Shown here piece after piece: positions 17,089 through 26,058 of a DNA stretch of 64,000 nucleotides. Position 1 is the first letter of the stretch. Each line of letters begins with the position of its first letter. The notes under the pieces are model-generated. The model was not told the DNA's origin. It was given only the letters and a program-made list of their open reading frames with translations, and did not search any database. The stretch spans positions 1,240,001-1,304,000 of the forward strand of contig NZ_CP066776.1 in assembly GCF_010681825.2 (NCBI RefSeq). The letters run 5' to 3'. The translations under genes and the position numbers were made by a program. Origin of the DNA: Sulfuriroseicoccus oceanibius. Lineage in GTDB: Bacteria > Verrucomicrobiota > Verrucomicrobiia > Verrucomicrobiales > SLCJ01.

Positions 17089-18231
17089 TCATTCCGCAAC
17101 GATCTCGTGGACGGCACCGGTTGCGTGGTCGGTGAAGAACAAGCGGCCGGTGTTGTCGCTACCGAAGGACGAGATCATTTTGACCCTTGGTTCGGCCGAC
17201 TTGAGAGCTTCGTTATGGATTTGGAAGTCGGTGGCTTTTTGGCCCTTTGCCACAAACGACCAAAGACGGGGGAACTGGTAGTCGGCGAAGAAATAGCGGC
17301 CGTTGAGTTTTTGGTCTGGTCCGCGGTAGACTTCGCCACCGGTGACGGAGAAGCCGCCGGTCTCGCTGCGGTTGTGTGGGTATTCGTAGATGGGATCCAT
17401 CGCTCCTTCTAGCGGGCCGCCGACACCGCGTTTTGGTGTGGCGATGGTGCCTTCGCGCAGGCGCCAGCCGAAGTTGGCACCGCGGCCTTTGCCGGCTGGG
17501 ACGAAATTGATCTCTTCGAGTTTGTTTTGGCCGACGTCACCGATGTAGAGGTCCTTGGTTTCGCGGTCCCAGCTGCAGCGCCATGGGTTGCGCAGGCCGG
17601 TCATCCAGATGGTGTCGCCGAATGGGTTGTCGGCGGGGATGGAGTAGGATTTCGGGTGGCTGACGTCGATGCGTAGCATTTTCCCGAGTTGGGAGCCCAT
17701 GTCCTGGGCGCGGTTTTTCGGGTCGTTGGCCGATCCGCCGTCGCCCATGCCGACGTAGAGCATGCCGTCCGGGCCGAATCCGACGAACCCACCATTGTGG
17801 TTGCCGAAGTCCTGATTGACCCGCATGAGGACTTCGGCCGACTCGATGTCGCCGAGGTAGCGGTTGTCGTCCTTGGTTGTGAATCGGATGATCTCCGTGT
17901 TGCCGCGGTTGTTGGTGAGGTTGATGTAGAAGCGGCCGCTGGTTTGGAAATCCGGAGCGAACGCCAGCCCGAGTAGACCTCGTTCGTTGGCGCTGATCTT
18001 GGTCATCGATGTGAGATCGAGGAATGGCTGCTCGCGTCGCTTGCCGGTGGCTTTGTCGAAGATGTGGATCATGCCAGCCTGCTCGAGCACCCACAGGTGG
18101 TCGTTTTCGCCCTCTGGGCATCCGACCCACAGCGGTTTATCAAACCCTTGGGCGATTGGTTCGATTTTGACTCCGGCGTGGGCTGCTGCGACGGAGGCTG
18201 CTGCGAGTAAAACAAGTGCGAGCTTTTTCAT
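17089..18231 (-). CDS. PQQ-dependent sugar dehydrogenase-like secreted protein
   Basis: 380 residues with a signal peptide (1-19, ending AHA). It forms a six-bladed propeller of the soluble glucose/aldose dehydrogenase (GSDH) family: blade elements NERGLLGLAFAPDF, NHNGGFVGFGPDGMLYVGMGDGG, GLRNPWRCSWDRETKDLYIGDVGQ and GGEVYRGP are all diagnostic. These enzymes oxidise aldoses in the periplasm with pyrroloquinoline quinone. No pqq genes lie in the window, so the cofactor may be imported or made elsewhere. Some relatives act on other substrates. The upstream MOSC gene is 78 bp away. Confidence 0.85.
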   Translation of the reverse strand: MKKLALVLLAAASVAAAHAGVKIEPIAQGFDKPLWVGCPEGENDHLWVLEQAGMIHIFDKATGKRREQPFLDLTSMTKISANERGLLGLAFAPDFQTSGRFYINLTNNRGNTEIIRFTTKDDNRYLGDIESAEVLMRVNQDFGNHNGGFVGFGPDGMLYVGMGDGGSANDPKNRAQDMGSQLGKMLRIDVSHPKSYSIPADNPFGDTIWMTGLRNPWRCSWDRETKDLYIGDVGQNKLEEINFVPAGKGRGANFGWRLREGTIATPKRGVGGPLEGAMDPIYEYPHNRSETGGFSVTGGEVYRGPDQKLNGRYFFADYQFPRLWSFVAKGQKATDFQIHNEALKSAEPRVKMISSFGSDNTGRLFFTDHATGAVHEIVAE

Positions 18232-18309
18232 GGGGTTGGTTTGTTTGGGTCGCTTGTTACGGAGGAGTTGGCGCGGATGTTTCGCGAATGGTTTGGCCTG
18301 CGGCGGGGA

Positions 18310-18792
18310 TTAGACGAGTTCGAGTTCGAATTTGCCGGTAGTGAGCGTTCCTCCCGCGGTGATCCGTGCGCGCAATCCGCCGCGTCCTTTGAGGAATGCT
18401 TCCGTTCCCGGGGCGCATGCCTGGTCCATCCAGTAACATGGCGAACACTCCGAGCTGCCGGTGAACTCGAGCTCGCCGATGCGAAAGCGTTGGCCGATCA
18501 GCGAATTGAGGTCCCCACCTGAGACAACTACATTGCGGCGGAAGGCGGAAGGGGCCAGTTCGCCGCGCACGATTTCGTCGCGCACTTGTTGGTAGACCGC
18601 GTGGTCAAAGAATGTGATTTGCCCCTTGTAGTCGGGTTTGTAGTCGAAGAAGCGATCTCCGACGATGCCGCTGCCGGCGACGAGATCGATGGCATCGCAC
18701 TCGATGACCGGGTGCTCGCCGGCGGGTTTGCCGTGGTGGCCGTAGAAGTTGTGGTCCGGCGAGATGTAGAGGTGGTGGACGATGATCTGCAT
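18310..18792 (-). CDS. MOSC domain-containing protein
   Basis: 160 residues, a stand-alone MOSC domain. Members bind sulfur carriers or molybdenum cofactor through a conserved cysteine. Visible elements are VAGSGIVGDRFFDY, ITFFDHAVYQQV, AFRRNVVVSGGDLNSLIGQRF, and the ECSPCYWMDQA segment with two cysteines in the conserved position. The start at MQIIVHH is chosen because the upstream in-frame residues lack homology-like character. It probably belongs to sulfur/molybdenum metabolism or detoxification of N-hydroxylated compounds. The substrate is unknown. Confidence 0.83.
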   Translation of the reverse strand: MQIIVHHLYISPDHNFYGHHGKPAGEHPVIECDAIDLVAGSGIVGDRFFDYKPDYKGQITFFDHAVYQQVRDEIVRGELAPSAFRRNVVVSGGDLNSLIGQRFRIGELEFTGSSECSPCYWMDQACAPGTEAFLKGRGGLRARITAGGTLTTGKFELELV

Positions 18793-18900
18793 CGGCAGGC
18801 AGTAAAACATAGATCGCCAACGGGAATCCATCGCTATCGGCGGGCGGGGTGATCGGAAAATCTTCTTGAGCAAACCTGCCGATCACGCAAAGTGCGCGCG

Positions 18901-19578
18901 ATGTCTGGAGAATCGATCGAAGTGCGGCCGGGGGATAGGGCTGGGTATGTGATGAGCCTGGAGGGCGAGTATTTGAAGATTCCCGAGGGCTGGGCGTTGC
19001 TGCCTCCGGGTGATGCGGCGTTGAGTCGTCGGATTAAGAAGGACGGGCCGAGTTGGACGGTGAAGAAGCCGAAAGGGCGCAAGATGTTCTCGCAGGGGAT
19101 TTTGGCACCGGCGCATCGGATTGAAGCGTTGCGAGCGGAGGTGGAGGCGGAGCGTGAGGATCCATCGTACCAGCGCAAGCTGGATGCGGGGCGGCGTCGG
19201 CGTGAAAAGGAACAGGCGGAGTATTCGGAAGAGTTTGCTGCGGCGGTTTATGCGTTTTTGGATTTCGACCAGCGCTACGATGTGGTGGCCAAGTATTTGG
19301 CGAACCTGGTGACGGAGCACGCCGTGCCGGTGGGGAGTGGTACAGTGGCGCGGACGAAGCGCATCCCGGTGGAGAAGCGTGCCGAGGCGGCGGTGATTGC
19401 TTGGATGCGGCACCAGACTACGGCGTACGATCACATGAAGATTCCGCGTGAGAAGGGAGCACGGCGCGAGGTGCGGCGAATGCTTGCCCAGCGGTCGCGA
19501 GCGGTGTTGGAGAATTACCGGAGGGGCGAGGATATCAATCCGAAGACCTGCCCGTTGTGGAATGCATTGGGGGATTGA
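18901..19578 (+). CDS. DUF2293 domain-containing protein
   Basis: About 225 residues, highly charged and cytoplasmic. The C-terminal third matches DUF2293: AVIAWMRHQTTAYDHM, then a basic stretch ending in RRMLAQRSRAVLENYRRG. The N-terminal half has an SLEGEYLKIPEGW element and a lysine-rich region (about 40-60). The function of DUF2293 is unknown; the basic helix could bind nucleic acid. A GTG start three codons upstream is also possible. It is divergent from the MOSC gene and precedes recF by about 320 bp. Confidence 0.78.
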   Translation: MSGESIEVRPGDRAGYVMSLEGEYLKIPEGWALLPPGDAALSRRIKKDGPSWTVKKPKGRKMFSQGILAPAHRIEALRAEVEAEREDPSYQRKLDAGRRRREKEQAEYSEEFAAAVYAFLDFDQRYDVVAKYLANLVTEHAVPVGSGTVARTKRIPVEKRAEAAVIAWMRHQTTAYDHMKIPREKGARREVRRMLAQRSRAVLENYRRGEDINPKTCPLWNALGD

Positions 19579-19902
19579 GGTGTGGATTGACGGAGGGTTT
19601 CCGAGCGACCGTCGGGAGTCTGTAGTGGCTTGGCGGGGCTGTGGGCTCGGTCGGCTTGGTGCGGTGTATTTTTCCCAAGGTGAAGTCGCCTGAGGCTCCT
19701 TTCACCGTTGGGCTGGTTTGCGCTTCCCTGTCGGGGAAGGGGTGCGGGCGGCGATGGTGCGTGGGGAGTAAAAGATTCGTGGTGTGGAGGAAGCTTGTGT
19801 CCCCCTCTGCCGTTGACTGGCATGCACTTCATTGTATGGGCGGTGCGATGTGGCGGTGGATTCGTGCTTGATCCGTTGGGGGCATCGTCGCATGAGTGAC
19901 GC
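19579..19902. other. Gene-free gap holding a dispersed hairpin repeat
   Basis: This 324-bp gap before recF has no credible ORF. Its only recognisable structure is the CCCAAGGTGA hairpin repeat described separately. The recF promoter must lie within or after it. Confidence 0.5.
19674..19738. repeat. Dispersed hairpin repeat, copy 2
   Basis: Near-identical to the element at 14.5 kb and in the same orientation: CCCAAGGTGA, GTCGCCTGAGGCTCC, TTCACCGTTGGG, CTGGTTTGCG, then a second hairpin TTCCC...GGGGAA. Differences in the second arm (an extra G) show independent drift. Confidence 0.8.
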
Positions 19903-20973
19903 ATGTCGCTGTCCCGTCTCCGTCTTTTTCAGTTCCGTTGCTTTGGCAATGTTGAGCTGGCGGTGGACGATGCGGCGCCGGTGGTCGGTTTTGTGGGCGA
20001 GAATGCGGCGGGCAAGACGTCGATTTTGGAAGCGGTTTGTGTGTTGTTGCGGCTGCAATCGCCGCGTGCCCAGGCGATGGGTGACCTCGTGCGCTTCGGG
20101 GATGACAAGGCGGCGGTTGAGGGTGAGTTGGATGGCACGACGTTGCGTTGGGTGCAGTCGGCGTCCGGGCGGCGGTTGTCAGTGGACGGCGAACGAGCTG
20201 GGAAAGCTGCGAACTATTTGGCGCACAGCGGGCTGGTGGTCTGGATGGGGAACGATGACATTTTGCTGGTGCGGGCAGGCGGCGATGGACGGCGGCGATT
20301 TTTGGACTTTGTCGGGAGTCAGATGTTTCCCGAGTACCGGGGGAGTCTGCGTGCTTACGAGCGTGCGCTGAGGTCGCGCAATTTCTTGCTCAAGAAGCCC
20401 GACGTGACCGAGGCTCAGTTGGCTGCCTATGCGGCGGTGCTGGCTGAGCATGGCGACCGCTTGAGCGGGTGGCGCGAGCAGATGGTGGCGCAGCTGTCAC
20501 CGGTGGCTGCTGAGGCACATCGCGAGATCAGCGGTCGCGACGAGTCGTTTGAGATGGTTTATCAACCGAGCGCGGAGCCAGGCGGGCTGGCGGCAGCGAT
20601 TGCGAACTCACGAGGCGACGAGCGGCGGCGCAAGTCGACCGTGGTCGGCCCGCACCGTGATGATCTGGCACTGCAGCTCAATGGGATGCCGTTGGCGCAG
20701 TTCGGCTCCGAGGGGCAACAACGCACCGCCGTGCTGGCGATGAAAATTGCCCAGGCACGGGTGTTGCATCAGGTGCGTGGTCGGGCTCCGATGATCCTGG
20801 TGGACGATGTGTTTGGCGAGCTCGATACATCGCGCAGGCAGCAGTTGATGGCGGGGCTGCCAAAGGAGAGCAAGATCTGGCTGACGACGACGACGCTCGA
20901 TTGGGCGGATGACGCGTTGCTCGAGCGGATGACGCGCTTCGAGGTGACGAGCGGCACGTTGCAGCGGATGTGA
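19903..20973 (+). CDS. recF: DNA replication and repair protein RecF
   Basis: A 356-residue SMC-like ATPase that helps load RecA at gapped DNA with RecO and RecR. Walker A is GENAAGKTSI (33-42). RecF-specific elements are GGDGRRRFLDF, VVGPHRDDL, the signature GSEGQQRTAVLAMK and Walker B ILVDDVFGELD. The C-terminal TTTTLDW segment is also typical. In many bacteria recF sits between dnaN and gyrB; here it is alone, with a DUF2293 gene before it and a lipoprotein gene convergent after it. Confidence 0.93.
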   Translation: MSLSRLRLFQFRCFGNVELAVDDAAPVVGFVGENAAGKTSILEAVCVLLRLQSPRAQAMGDLVRFGDDKAAVEGELDGTTLRWVQSASGRRLSVDGERAGKAANYLAHSGLVVWMGNDDILLVRAGGDGRRRFLDFVGSQMFPEYRGSLRAYERALRSRNFLLKKPDVTEAQLAAYAAVLAEHGDRLSGWREQMVAQLSPVAAEAHREISGRDESFEMVYQPSAEPGGLAAAIANSRGDERRRKSTVVGPHRDDLALQLNGMPLAQFGSEGQQRTAVLAMKIAQARVLHQVRGRAPMILVDDVFGELDTSRRQQLMAGLPKESKIWLTTTTLDWADDALLERMTRFEVTSGTLQRM

Positions 20974-20992
20974 GCGTGGCGCAGTTCGCAGG

Positions 20993-21643
20993 CTATGGCT
21001 GGGGTGTCAGCTCGGTGATGGTGCGCACGGGGAACGACGACTGGTTGCGGGTGACGTAGTCATGGCGCCACTTGAGGGTGACAGTGTCGCCCTCGCTGAG
21101 ATCGTTGATGGTTTTGAGGATGGCCTTGTCGATCTTGGCGTTGCCGTGGTTGTCCATCACGAGGATCTGGAAGGTTTCGGCTTGCGGGTCACCGTACTGG
21201 CCAGGCTTTTGGTAGTCGTTGTAGCGGATGATGTCGAAGATGGCGAGCGAGCCGGAGTGGCCGCAGTTGTCGGGGCAGAGGGCGGTGCGCCCCATGCAGC
21301 GGTGGGGTTTGAGCTCGCGGAATGTGGCTATGGTGTCGTGGGACGAGAGGAGCCGTGTTTCGCCCTCGGCGGGAACGGCAGCACTCGCGGTGTCGGTCGT
21401 GTCGGCGCTAGGCTCTGTGGAATCCACGGTCGCGTCGGGTGTTGCGTCGGTCTCAGGTTCATCCGGGGCGGGAGCAGGGGGGGCTGTGGGCTGGGGTGCC
21501 TCGGTTTCTTCAGCAGGAGTTGCGAGGTCGGTGGGCTCTTCAGTTGGAGCTTCGGGAGCCGCTGGCTTGTTTGGGGCGTCCGAGCAGGCGCAGAAACAAA
21601 GAAGGGCGGTGGCAGTGGCGAGCGAGGTGGCGAGGGTTTTCAT
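20993..21643 (-). CDS. Putative lipoprotein with a Pro/Glu/Ala/Thr-rich linker
   Basis: 216 residues. The N-terminus has a short lipoprotein signal with LCFCAC before Ser, so the lipidated cysteine is probably near residue 20. Residues 25-95 are a low-complexity linker of Pro, Glu, Ala, Thr and Asp, suitable for spanning the periplasm. A compact C-terminal domain follows with three cysteines in HRCMGRTALCPDNCGHSG and a beta-rich end (EGDTVTLKWRHDYVT). I do not recognise the family. It is convergent with recF. Confidence 0.68.
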   Translation of the reverse strand: MKTLATSLATATALLCFCACSDAPNKPAAPEAPTEEPTDLATPAEETEAPQPTAPPAPAPDEPETDATPDATVDSTEPSADTTDTASAAVPAEGETRLLSSHDTIATFRELKPHRCMGRTALCPDNCGHSGSLAIFDIIRYNDYQKPGQYGDPQAETFQILVMDNHGNAKIDKAILKTINDLSEGDTVTLKWRHDYVTRNQSSFPVRTITELTPQP

Positions 21644-21756
21644 AGACGAGCGATCAGGTTCTCATGGGGTACGTCTTGAGCGCTCTGGAGGACACCACTT
21701 GTTCGCCAGATCAGCGGCTTGCGTTGGCGGGAGCTGTGGTGAATGTTCCCGATCCT

Positions 21757-22974
21757 ATGTCCAAGCCATCTGATGTTACACGGGCGGATTTCGACCGCTA
21801 CTTTGTCCCGACCTACGCACCGACCGAGTTCATTCCAGCTCGAGGCGAGGGTGCCCGCGTGTGGGATACCGCGGACAAGGAGTACATCGACTTGGCTGGC
21901 GGGATCGCGGTGACGAGTGTCGGCCACTGTCATCCAGCGGTGGTGAAAGCGCTGACTGACCAGGCATCGACGTTGTGGCATGTGTCCAACTTGCACATGA
22001 CCGAGCCGGCGTTGCGATTGGCGAAGAAACTTGTCGATGCGACCTTTGCCGACCGGGTGTTTTTCTGCAACTCGGGAGCCGAGGCCAACGAGGGTGCGCT
22101 CAAGATGGCGCGGCGTCGTGCGGTGAATGTGCATGGAGAAGGCAAGGACGAGATCATTGCATTCACCAACTCATTCCACGGACGGACGTTCTTCACCGTG
22201 ACTACTGGTGGCCAGCCGAAGTACTCCGAGGGTTTTGGTCCGCGTCCTGGTGCGGTCACGCATTTGCCTTTCAACGACATCGACGCGCTGAAAGCTGCGG
22301 TGAGTGACAAGACCTGCGCGATCGTGGTCGAGCCGCTGCAAGGCGAGGGCGGAGTGAACCCAGCGACGCCTGAGTTCCTCAAAGCCGCGCGTGAGTTGTG
22401 CGATCAGTTCGATGCGTTGTTGGTTTTCGATGAAGTGCAGACTGGCAACGGCCGTACCGGATCGCTTTTCGCCTACGAGCAGACCGGAGTGGTGCCTGAT
22501 ATTTTGTCGACCGCCAAAGGGATGGGCAATGGCTTCCCGATCGGTGCCGTGTTGGCCAAAGAAGAGCCGGCTTCGCACATGACGCCGGGCACGCACGGCA
22601 CGACCTATGGCGGCAACCCATTGGCGTGCGCGGTGGCCGAGGCTGTGTTTGACATCATCAGCAGCGAAGACGTGCTGGCAGGAGTGAAAGAACGTGGCGA
22701 GATCCTGAAGACCGCGTTGGAAAACATCAACCGCGAGTGCCTGTGCTTCCGCGAAGTGCGGGGGCAAGGGTTGCTTATCGGCTGTGAGCTCAGCGCTGAG
22801 TTCGAGGGCAAGGCGGGTGCATTGGTTGGATTGCTGGCCAAGCACGGCGTGCTGGCGTTGGTCGCCGGACCGAACACATTGCGACTGGCTCCGCCGCTGA
22901 CAATTAGTGGTGAAGAGCTTGCCGAGGGCATCAATCGGACATCGCGGGCGGTTGCCAATTTCGTTTCGGCATAG
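21757..22974 (+). CDS. argD: Acetylornithine aminotransferase (class III, ArgD-like)
   Basis: A 405-residue fold-type I PLP aminotransferase converting N-acetylglutamate semialdehyde to N-acetylornithine in arginine synthesis. The visible set is NSGAEANEGALKMAR, SFHGRTFFTVT, VVEPLQGEGGV, LLVFDEVQTGNGRTG, the PLP lysine in STAKGMGNGFPIGAV, and GTHGTTYGGNPLACA. The MSKPSD start is chosen over a longer frame because homology begins there. It precedes the fumarase gene by 60 bp, so the two may be cotranscribed. Substrate distinction from succinylornithine or gamma-aminobutyrate aminotransferases rests on overall similarity. Confidence 0.9.
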   Translation: MSKPSDVTRADFDRYFVPTYAPTEFIPARGEGARVWDTADKEYIDLAGGIAVTSVGHCHPAVVKALTDQASTLWHVSNLHMTEPALRLAKKLVDATFADRVFFCNSGAEANEGALKMARRRAVNVHGEGKDEIIAFTNSFHGRTFFTVTTGGQPKYSEGFGPRPGAVTHLPFNDIDALKAAVSDKTCAIVVEPLQGEGGVNPATPEFLKAARELCDQFDALLVFDEVQTGNGRTGSLFAYEQTGVVPDILSTAKGMGNGFPIGAVLAKEEPASHMTPGTHGTTYGGNPLACAVAEAVFDIISSEDVLAGVKERGEILKTALENINRECLCFREVRGQGLLIGCELSAEFEGKAGALVGLLAKHGVLALVAGPNTLRLAPPLTISGEELAEGINRTSRAVANFVSA

Positions 22975-23006
22975 TTTCGCCCGGCGGGGCGGATTTGCGT
23001 TGATCG

Positions 23007-23038
23007 CCATGGGAGAATGCCTAGTTTTTCTCCCATGG
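23007..23038 (+). promoter_or_regulatory. Perfect inverted repeat enclosing the fumarase start codon
   Basis: CCATGGGAGAA and TTCTCCCATGG form an 11-bp perfect stem with a 10-base loop. The right arm contains the chosen fumarase ATG (23035), and the left arm holds a purine-rich GGGAG. In mRNA this hairpin would bury the initiation site, which suggests translational control. It could also contribute to argD transcript ending, but no T-run follows the right arm. Confidence 0.6.
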
Positions 23039-24666
23039 CTGACAAACCCTTTCATTACCAAGCTCCGTTTCCTCTCGGTCCGGACAAGACCGAGTACGAA
23101 TGCATCTCGACTGATTATGTCTCGACCATCGACTGCTGTGGTCGCGAGATGTTGAAAGTTGAGCCGGAGGCACTGACGCTTCTGGCCAACGCCGCATCGA
23201 AGGCAATTTCGTTCACTCTGCGTCCGTCGCACCTCAAGCAGGTCGCCGCCATCCTCGACGATGAAGAGGCGACCGATAACGACCGCATGGTGGCTCTCAA
23301 TTTGCTGCGCAATGCCGAGATCGCCGCACGCGGTATCCTCCCTGCCTGCCAAGACACCGGCACCGCAATCGTGATGGGCAAAAAAGGCCAGTCTGTGTGG
23401 ACCGGAGCCGACGATGCTGAGTTTCTCTCGAAAGGGATCTACAAGACCTACACCGAGGAGAACCTGCGCTACTCGCAGACCGTGCCGTTGACCATGTTCG
23501 AAGAGACGAACTCGCGCACGAACCTGCCGGCCCAGATCGATCTCTACGCGACCAATAGCGACGAGTATTCTTTCCTGTTCGTGAACAAGGGCGGTGGATC
23601 CGCTAACAAGACATTCCTCTATCAAGAGACCAAGGCGCTGCTCAATCCGAAGCGCCTGCGTGAGTTTGCGATTGAGAAGTTCCGTACACTGGGCACGTCG
23701 GCCTGCCCGCCTTACCACATTGCGTTGGTGATCGGTGGCACGTCCGCCGAGACCACGATGAAGACCGTGAAGTTGGCATCGACCCGTTACTACGATGAAC
23801 TGCCAACCGAGGGCAACGAGCACGGTCAGGCATTCCGCGACGTGGAGATGGAGAAAGAGTTGCTGCAGGCGGCGCGCGAGATCGGAATTGGTGCGCAGTT
23901 TGGCGGCAAGTACTTCGCGTTGGATATTCGGGTGATCCGATTGCCGCGTCACGGTGCTTCTTGTCCGGTGGGTCTTGGCGTTTCGTGCTCGGCCGACCGT
24001 CAGGCGAAGGCGAAGATCACCAAAGACGGGATCTTCCTGGAGAAGCTGGAGAAGAACCCAGGCCAGTACATCCCTGAGAAGTACAAGGATTGGAAGTTCA
24101 AGGGCGTTAAGATTGACCTCAACGAGGGCATGGCGAAGACGCTCGAGACCTTGAGTAAGTACCCGGTGACCACTCCGGTGGCGCTGAATGGCACGATCAT
24201 CGTGGCGCGTGACATTGCCCACGCCAAGCTGCGTGAGGTGTTGCAGGAGACCGGTGAGCTGCCGCAATACATCAAGGACTATCCGGTTTACTATGCCGGT
24301 CCTGCCAAGACACCGGAAGGTCTGCCGTCGGGATCGTTCGGGCCGACGACAGCCGGCCGTATGGACGGATACGTTGATGAGTTCCAGGCTGCTGGTGGAT
24401 CGATGGTGATGCTCGCCAAGGGCAACCGCTCCCAGCAGGTGACCGACGCGTGTAAGAAGCACGGTGGGTTCTATCTTGGGTCGATCGGTGGCCCGGCTGC
24501 GTTGCTCGCCCAGAACCACATCAAGAGTGTGGAAGTGGTGGAGTGGCCGGAGCTCGGCATGGAAGCTGTGTGGAAGATCGAAGTCGAGGACTTCCCTGCG
24601 TTCATCCTGGTGGATGACAAGGGCAACGACTTCTTCGAGCAGATCAACCAGTGCCCAATTTGTTGA
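23035..24666 (+). CDS. fumA: Fumarate hydratase, class I (iron-sulfur)
   Basis: A 543-residue class I fumarase interconverting fumarate and malate. The cluster cysteines are in [22 protein letters not shown] and [10 protein letters not shown]. Other class I markers are [50 protein letters not shown] and KNRSQQ-type [11 protein letters not shown]. The start at [14 protein letters not shown] is chosen because it lines up with the start of enterobacterial FumA/FumB as I remember them; the ATG 18 bases upstream is too close to the purine-rich GGGAG. The protein is single-chain, not the split alpha/beta form. Overall likeness to enterobacterial FumA is striking. Confidence 0.95.
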   Translation: MADKPFHYQAPFPLGPDKTEYECISTDYVSTIDCCGREMLKVEPEALTLLANAASKAISFTLRPSHLKQVAAILDDEEATDNDRMVALNLLRNAEIAARGILPACQDTGTAIVMGKKGQSVWTGADDAEFLSKGIYKTYTEENLRYSQTVPLTMFEETNSRTNLPAQIDLYATNSDEYSFLFVNKGGGSANKTFLYQETKALLNPKRLREFAIEKFRTLGTSACPPYHIALVIGGTSAETTMKTVKLASTRYYDELPTEGNEHGQAFRDVEMEKELLQAAREIGIGAQFGGKYFALDIRVIRLPRHGASCPVGLGVSCSADRQAKAKITKDGIFLEKLEKNPGQYIPEKYKDWKFKGVKIDLNEGMAKTLETLSKYPVTTPVALNGTIIVARDIAHAKLREVLQETGELPQYIKDYPVYYAGPAKTPEGLPSGSFGPTTAGRMDGYVDEFQAAGGSMVMLAKGNRSQQVTDACKKHGGFYLGSIGGPAALLAQNHIKSVEVVEWPELGMEAVWKIEVEDFPAFILVDDKGNDFFEQINQCPIC

Positions 24667-24692
24667 TTGGAGCTGACGTTTAGTTTGTCAGG

Positions 24693-24731
24693 GCCGCCGC
24701 GTTGGATTTGATCCGGCGCGGCGGCTTTTTT
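24693..24731 (+). terminator. Rho-independent terminator after fumA
   Basis: A 9-bp GC stem (GCCGCCGCG / CGCGGCGGC) is followed by TTTTTT, 27 bp past the stop codon. Confidence 0.93.
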
Positions 24732-24834
24732 GTGGATGGGGGGAGACGGAGCGTGCCCGCTGAGCTCCCTTGTGAGCGTTTTTGGACAGGATTGACATGA
24801 TTGACGGGATTTTTGAATGGGAGGGAGGCATGGA

Positions 24835-25905
24835 GGTTCGACGTCCTCGTCGACAATAGGGCGGAGAGGGTGAGCGGAGTCTCGCGTTCAACCTCAAGAG
24901 TGAGGTTGCTCCATCGACGCTCGTATGGCGATGCGGAGCGCTGGAGGAACGGCAGTCTTGCCGTCTGTGAGGTTGGTGATGGGCAGTGGTCGCTACGCTC
25001 CGTGGGGATGGTGGCTGGATTGGAAACCGGCGGTCCGAGGGGCGTTGCGTGATGCGGAGGGTGCATGGAGGTTCGACGTCCTCGTCGACAATAGGGAGAG
25101 GGTGATCGGAGTCTCGCGTTCAACCTCAAGAGTGAGGTTGCTCCATCGACGCTCGTATGGCGGTGCGGAGTGCTGTTGGGACGGCAGTCTTGCCGTCTGT
25201 GAGGTTGGTGATGGGCAGTGGTCGCTACGCTCCGTGGGGATGGAGGGCGGATTGGAAAGCGGCGGTCCGAGGGGCGTTGCGTGATGCGGAGGGTGCATGG
25301 AGGTTCGACGTCCTCGTCGACAATAGGGCGGGGAGGGGGGCGGAGTCTCGCGTTCAACCTCAAGAGTGAGGTTGCTCCATCGACGCTCGTATGATGATGC
25401 GGAGCGCTGGAGGAACGGCAGTCTTGCCGTCTGTGAGGTTGGTGATGGGCAGTGGTCGCTATGCTCCGTGGGGATTGGTGGCCGGATTGGAAACCGGCGG
25501 TCCGAGGGGCGTTGCGTGATGCGGCGGGGGCGTGGAGGTTCGACGTCCTCGTCGACAATAGGGAGGAGAGGGGGAGCGGAGTCTCGCGTTCAACCTCAAG
25601 AGTGAGGTTGCTCCATCGACGCTCGTATGATGATGAGGAGCGCTGGTGGGACGGCAGTCTTGCCGTCTGTGAGGTTGGTGATGGGCAGTGGTCGCTACGC
25701 TCCGTGGGGATGGAGGCCGGATTGGAAACCGGCGGTCCGAGGGGCGTTGCGTGATGCGGAGGGTGCATGGAGGTTCGACGTCCTCGTCGACAATAGGGAG
25801 GGGGGGGAGCGGAGTCTTGCGTTCAACCTCAAGAGTGAGGTTGCTCCATCGACGCTCGTATGGCGATGCGGAGCGCTGGAGGGACGGCAGTCTTGCCGTC
25901 TGGGC
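24835..25905. repeat. Tandem array of about 4.6 hairpin-rich units of 235 bp
   Basis: Unit starts, taken at ggttcgacgtcctcgtcgac, fall at 24835, 25070, 25302, 25537 and 25772 (spacings 235, 232, 235, 235). Each unit contains four short inverted repeats: TCGAC-GTCCTC-GTCGA, AACCTCA-AGAG-TGAGGTT followed by GCTCCATCG, ACGGCA-GTCT-TGCCGT, and a CCGG...CCGG element near cggtccgagg. Spacing is not a multiple of three, so apparent long ORFs change frame at every unit and are not genes. The array occupies most of the gap 24667-26058; nothing else coding is seen there. Confidence 0.92.
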
Positions 25906-25989
25906 GGCTACGTCGGAGGGGCGGGGCATCCAAGCCAGAAGCGAATCCGCCACGGTCCTCACTGAAAACTAGAAAACTAGCATACTCCC

Positions 25990-26033
25990 AAAAACAAAGC
26001 CGCCCGCGCCATCGGGTGATGACGCGGGCGGCT
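25990..26033 (-). terminator. Rho-independent terminator after pyk
   Basis: An 11-bp stem (AGCCGCCCGCG / CGCGGGCGGCT). Read on the minus strand it is followed by TTGTTTTTGGG, 26 bp past the pyk stop. Confidence 0.9.
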
Positions 26034-26058
26034 GGTGAGCTTTCTCTGTGACGAGCGC

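Noticed and set aside
22171-24519. A 782-codon minus-strand ORF opposite argD and fumA
   Set aside because: It spans two well-supported genes antisense and has no recognisable motif.
24680-25768. A 362-codon minus-strand ORF and several plus-strand ORFs through the tandem array
   Set aside because: Unit length is 1 modulo 3, so the same DNA is read in a new frame in each unit; the peptide shows rotating phrases rather than a protein repeat.
24835-25905. CRISPR array
   Set aside because: Units are 235 bp and nearly identical throughout, with no variable spacers and no cas genes in the window.
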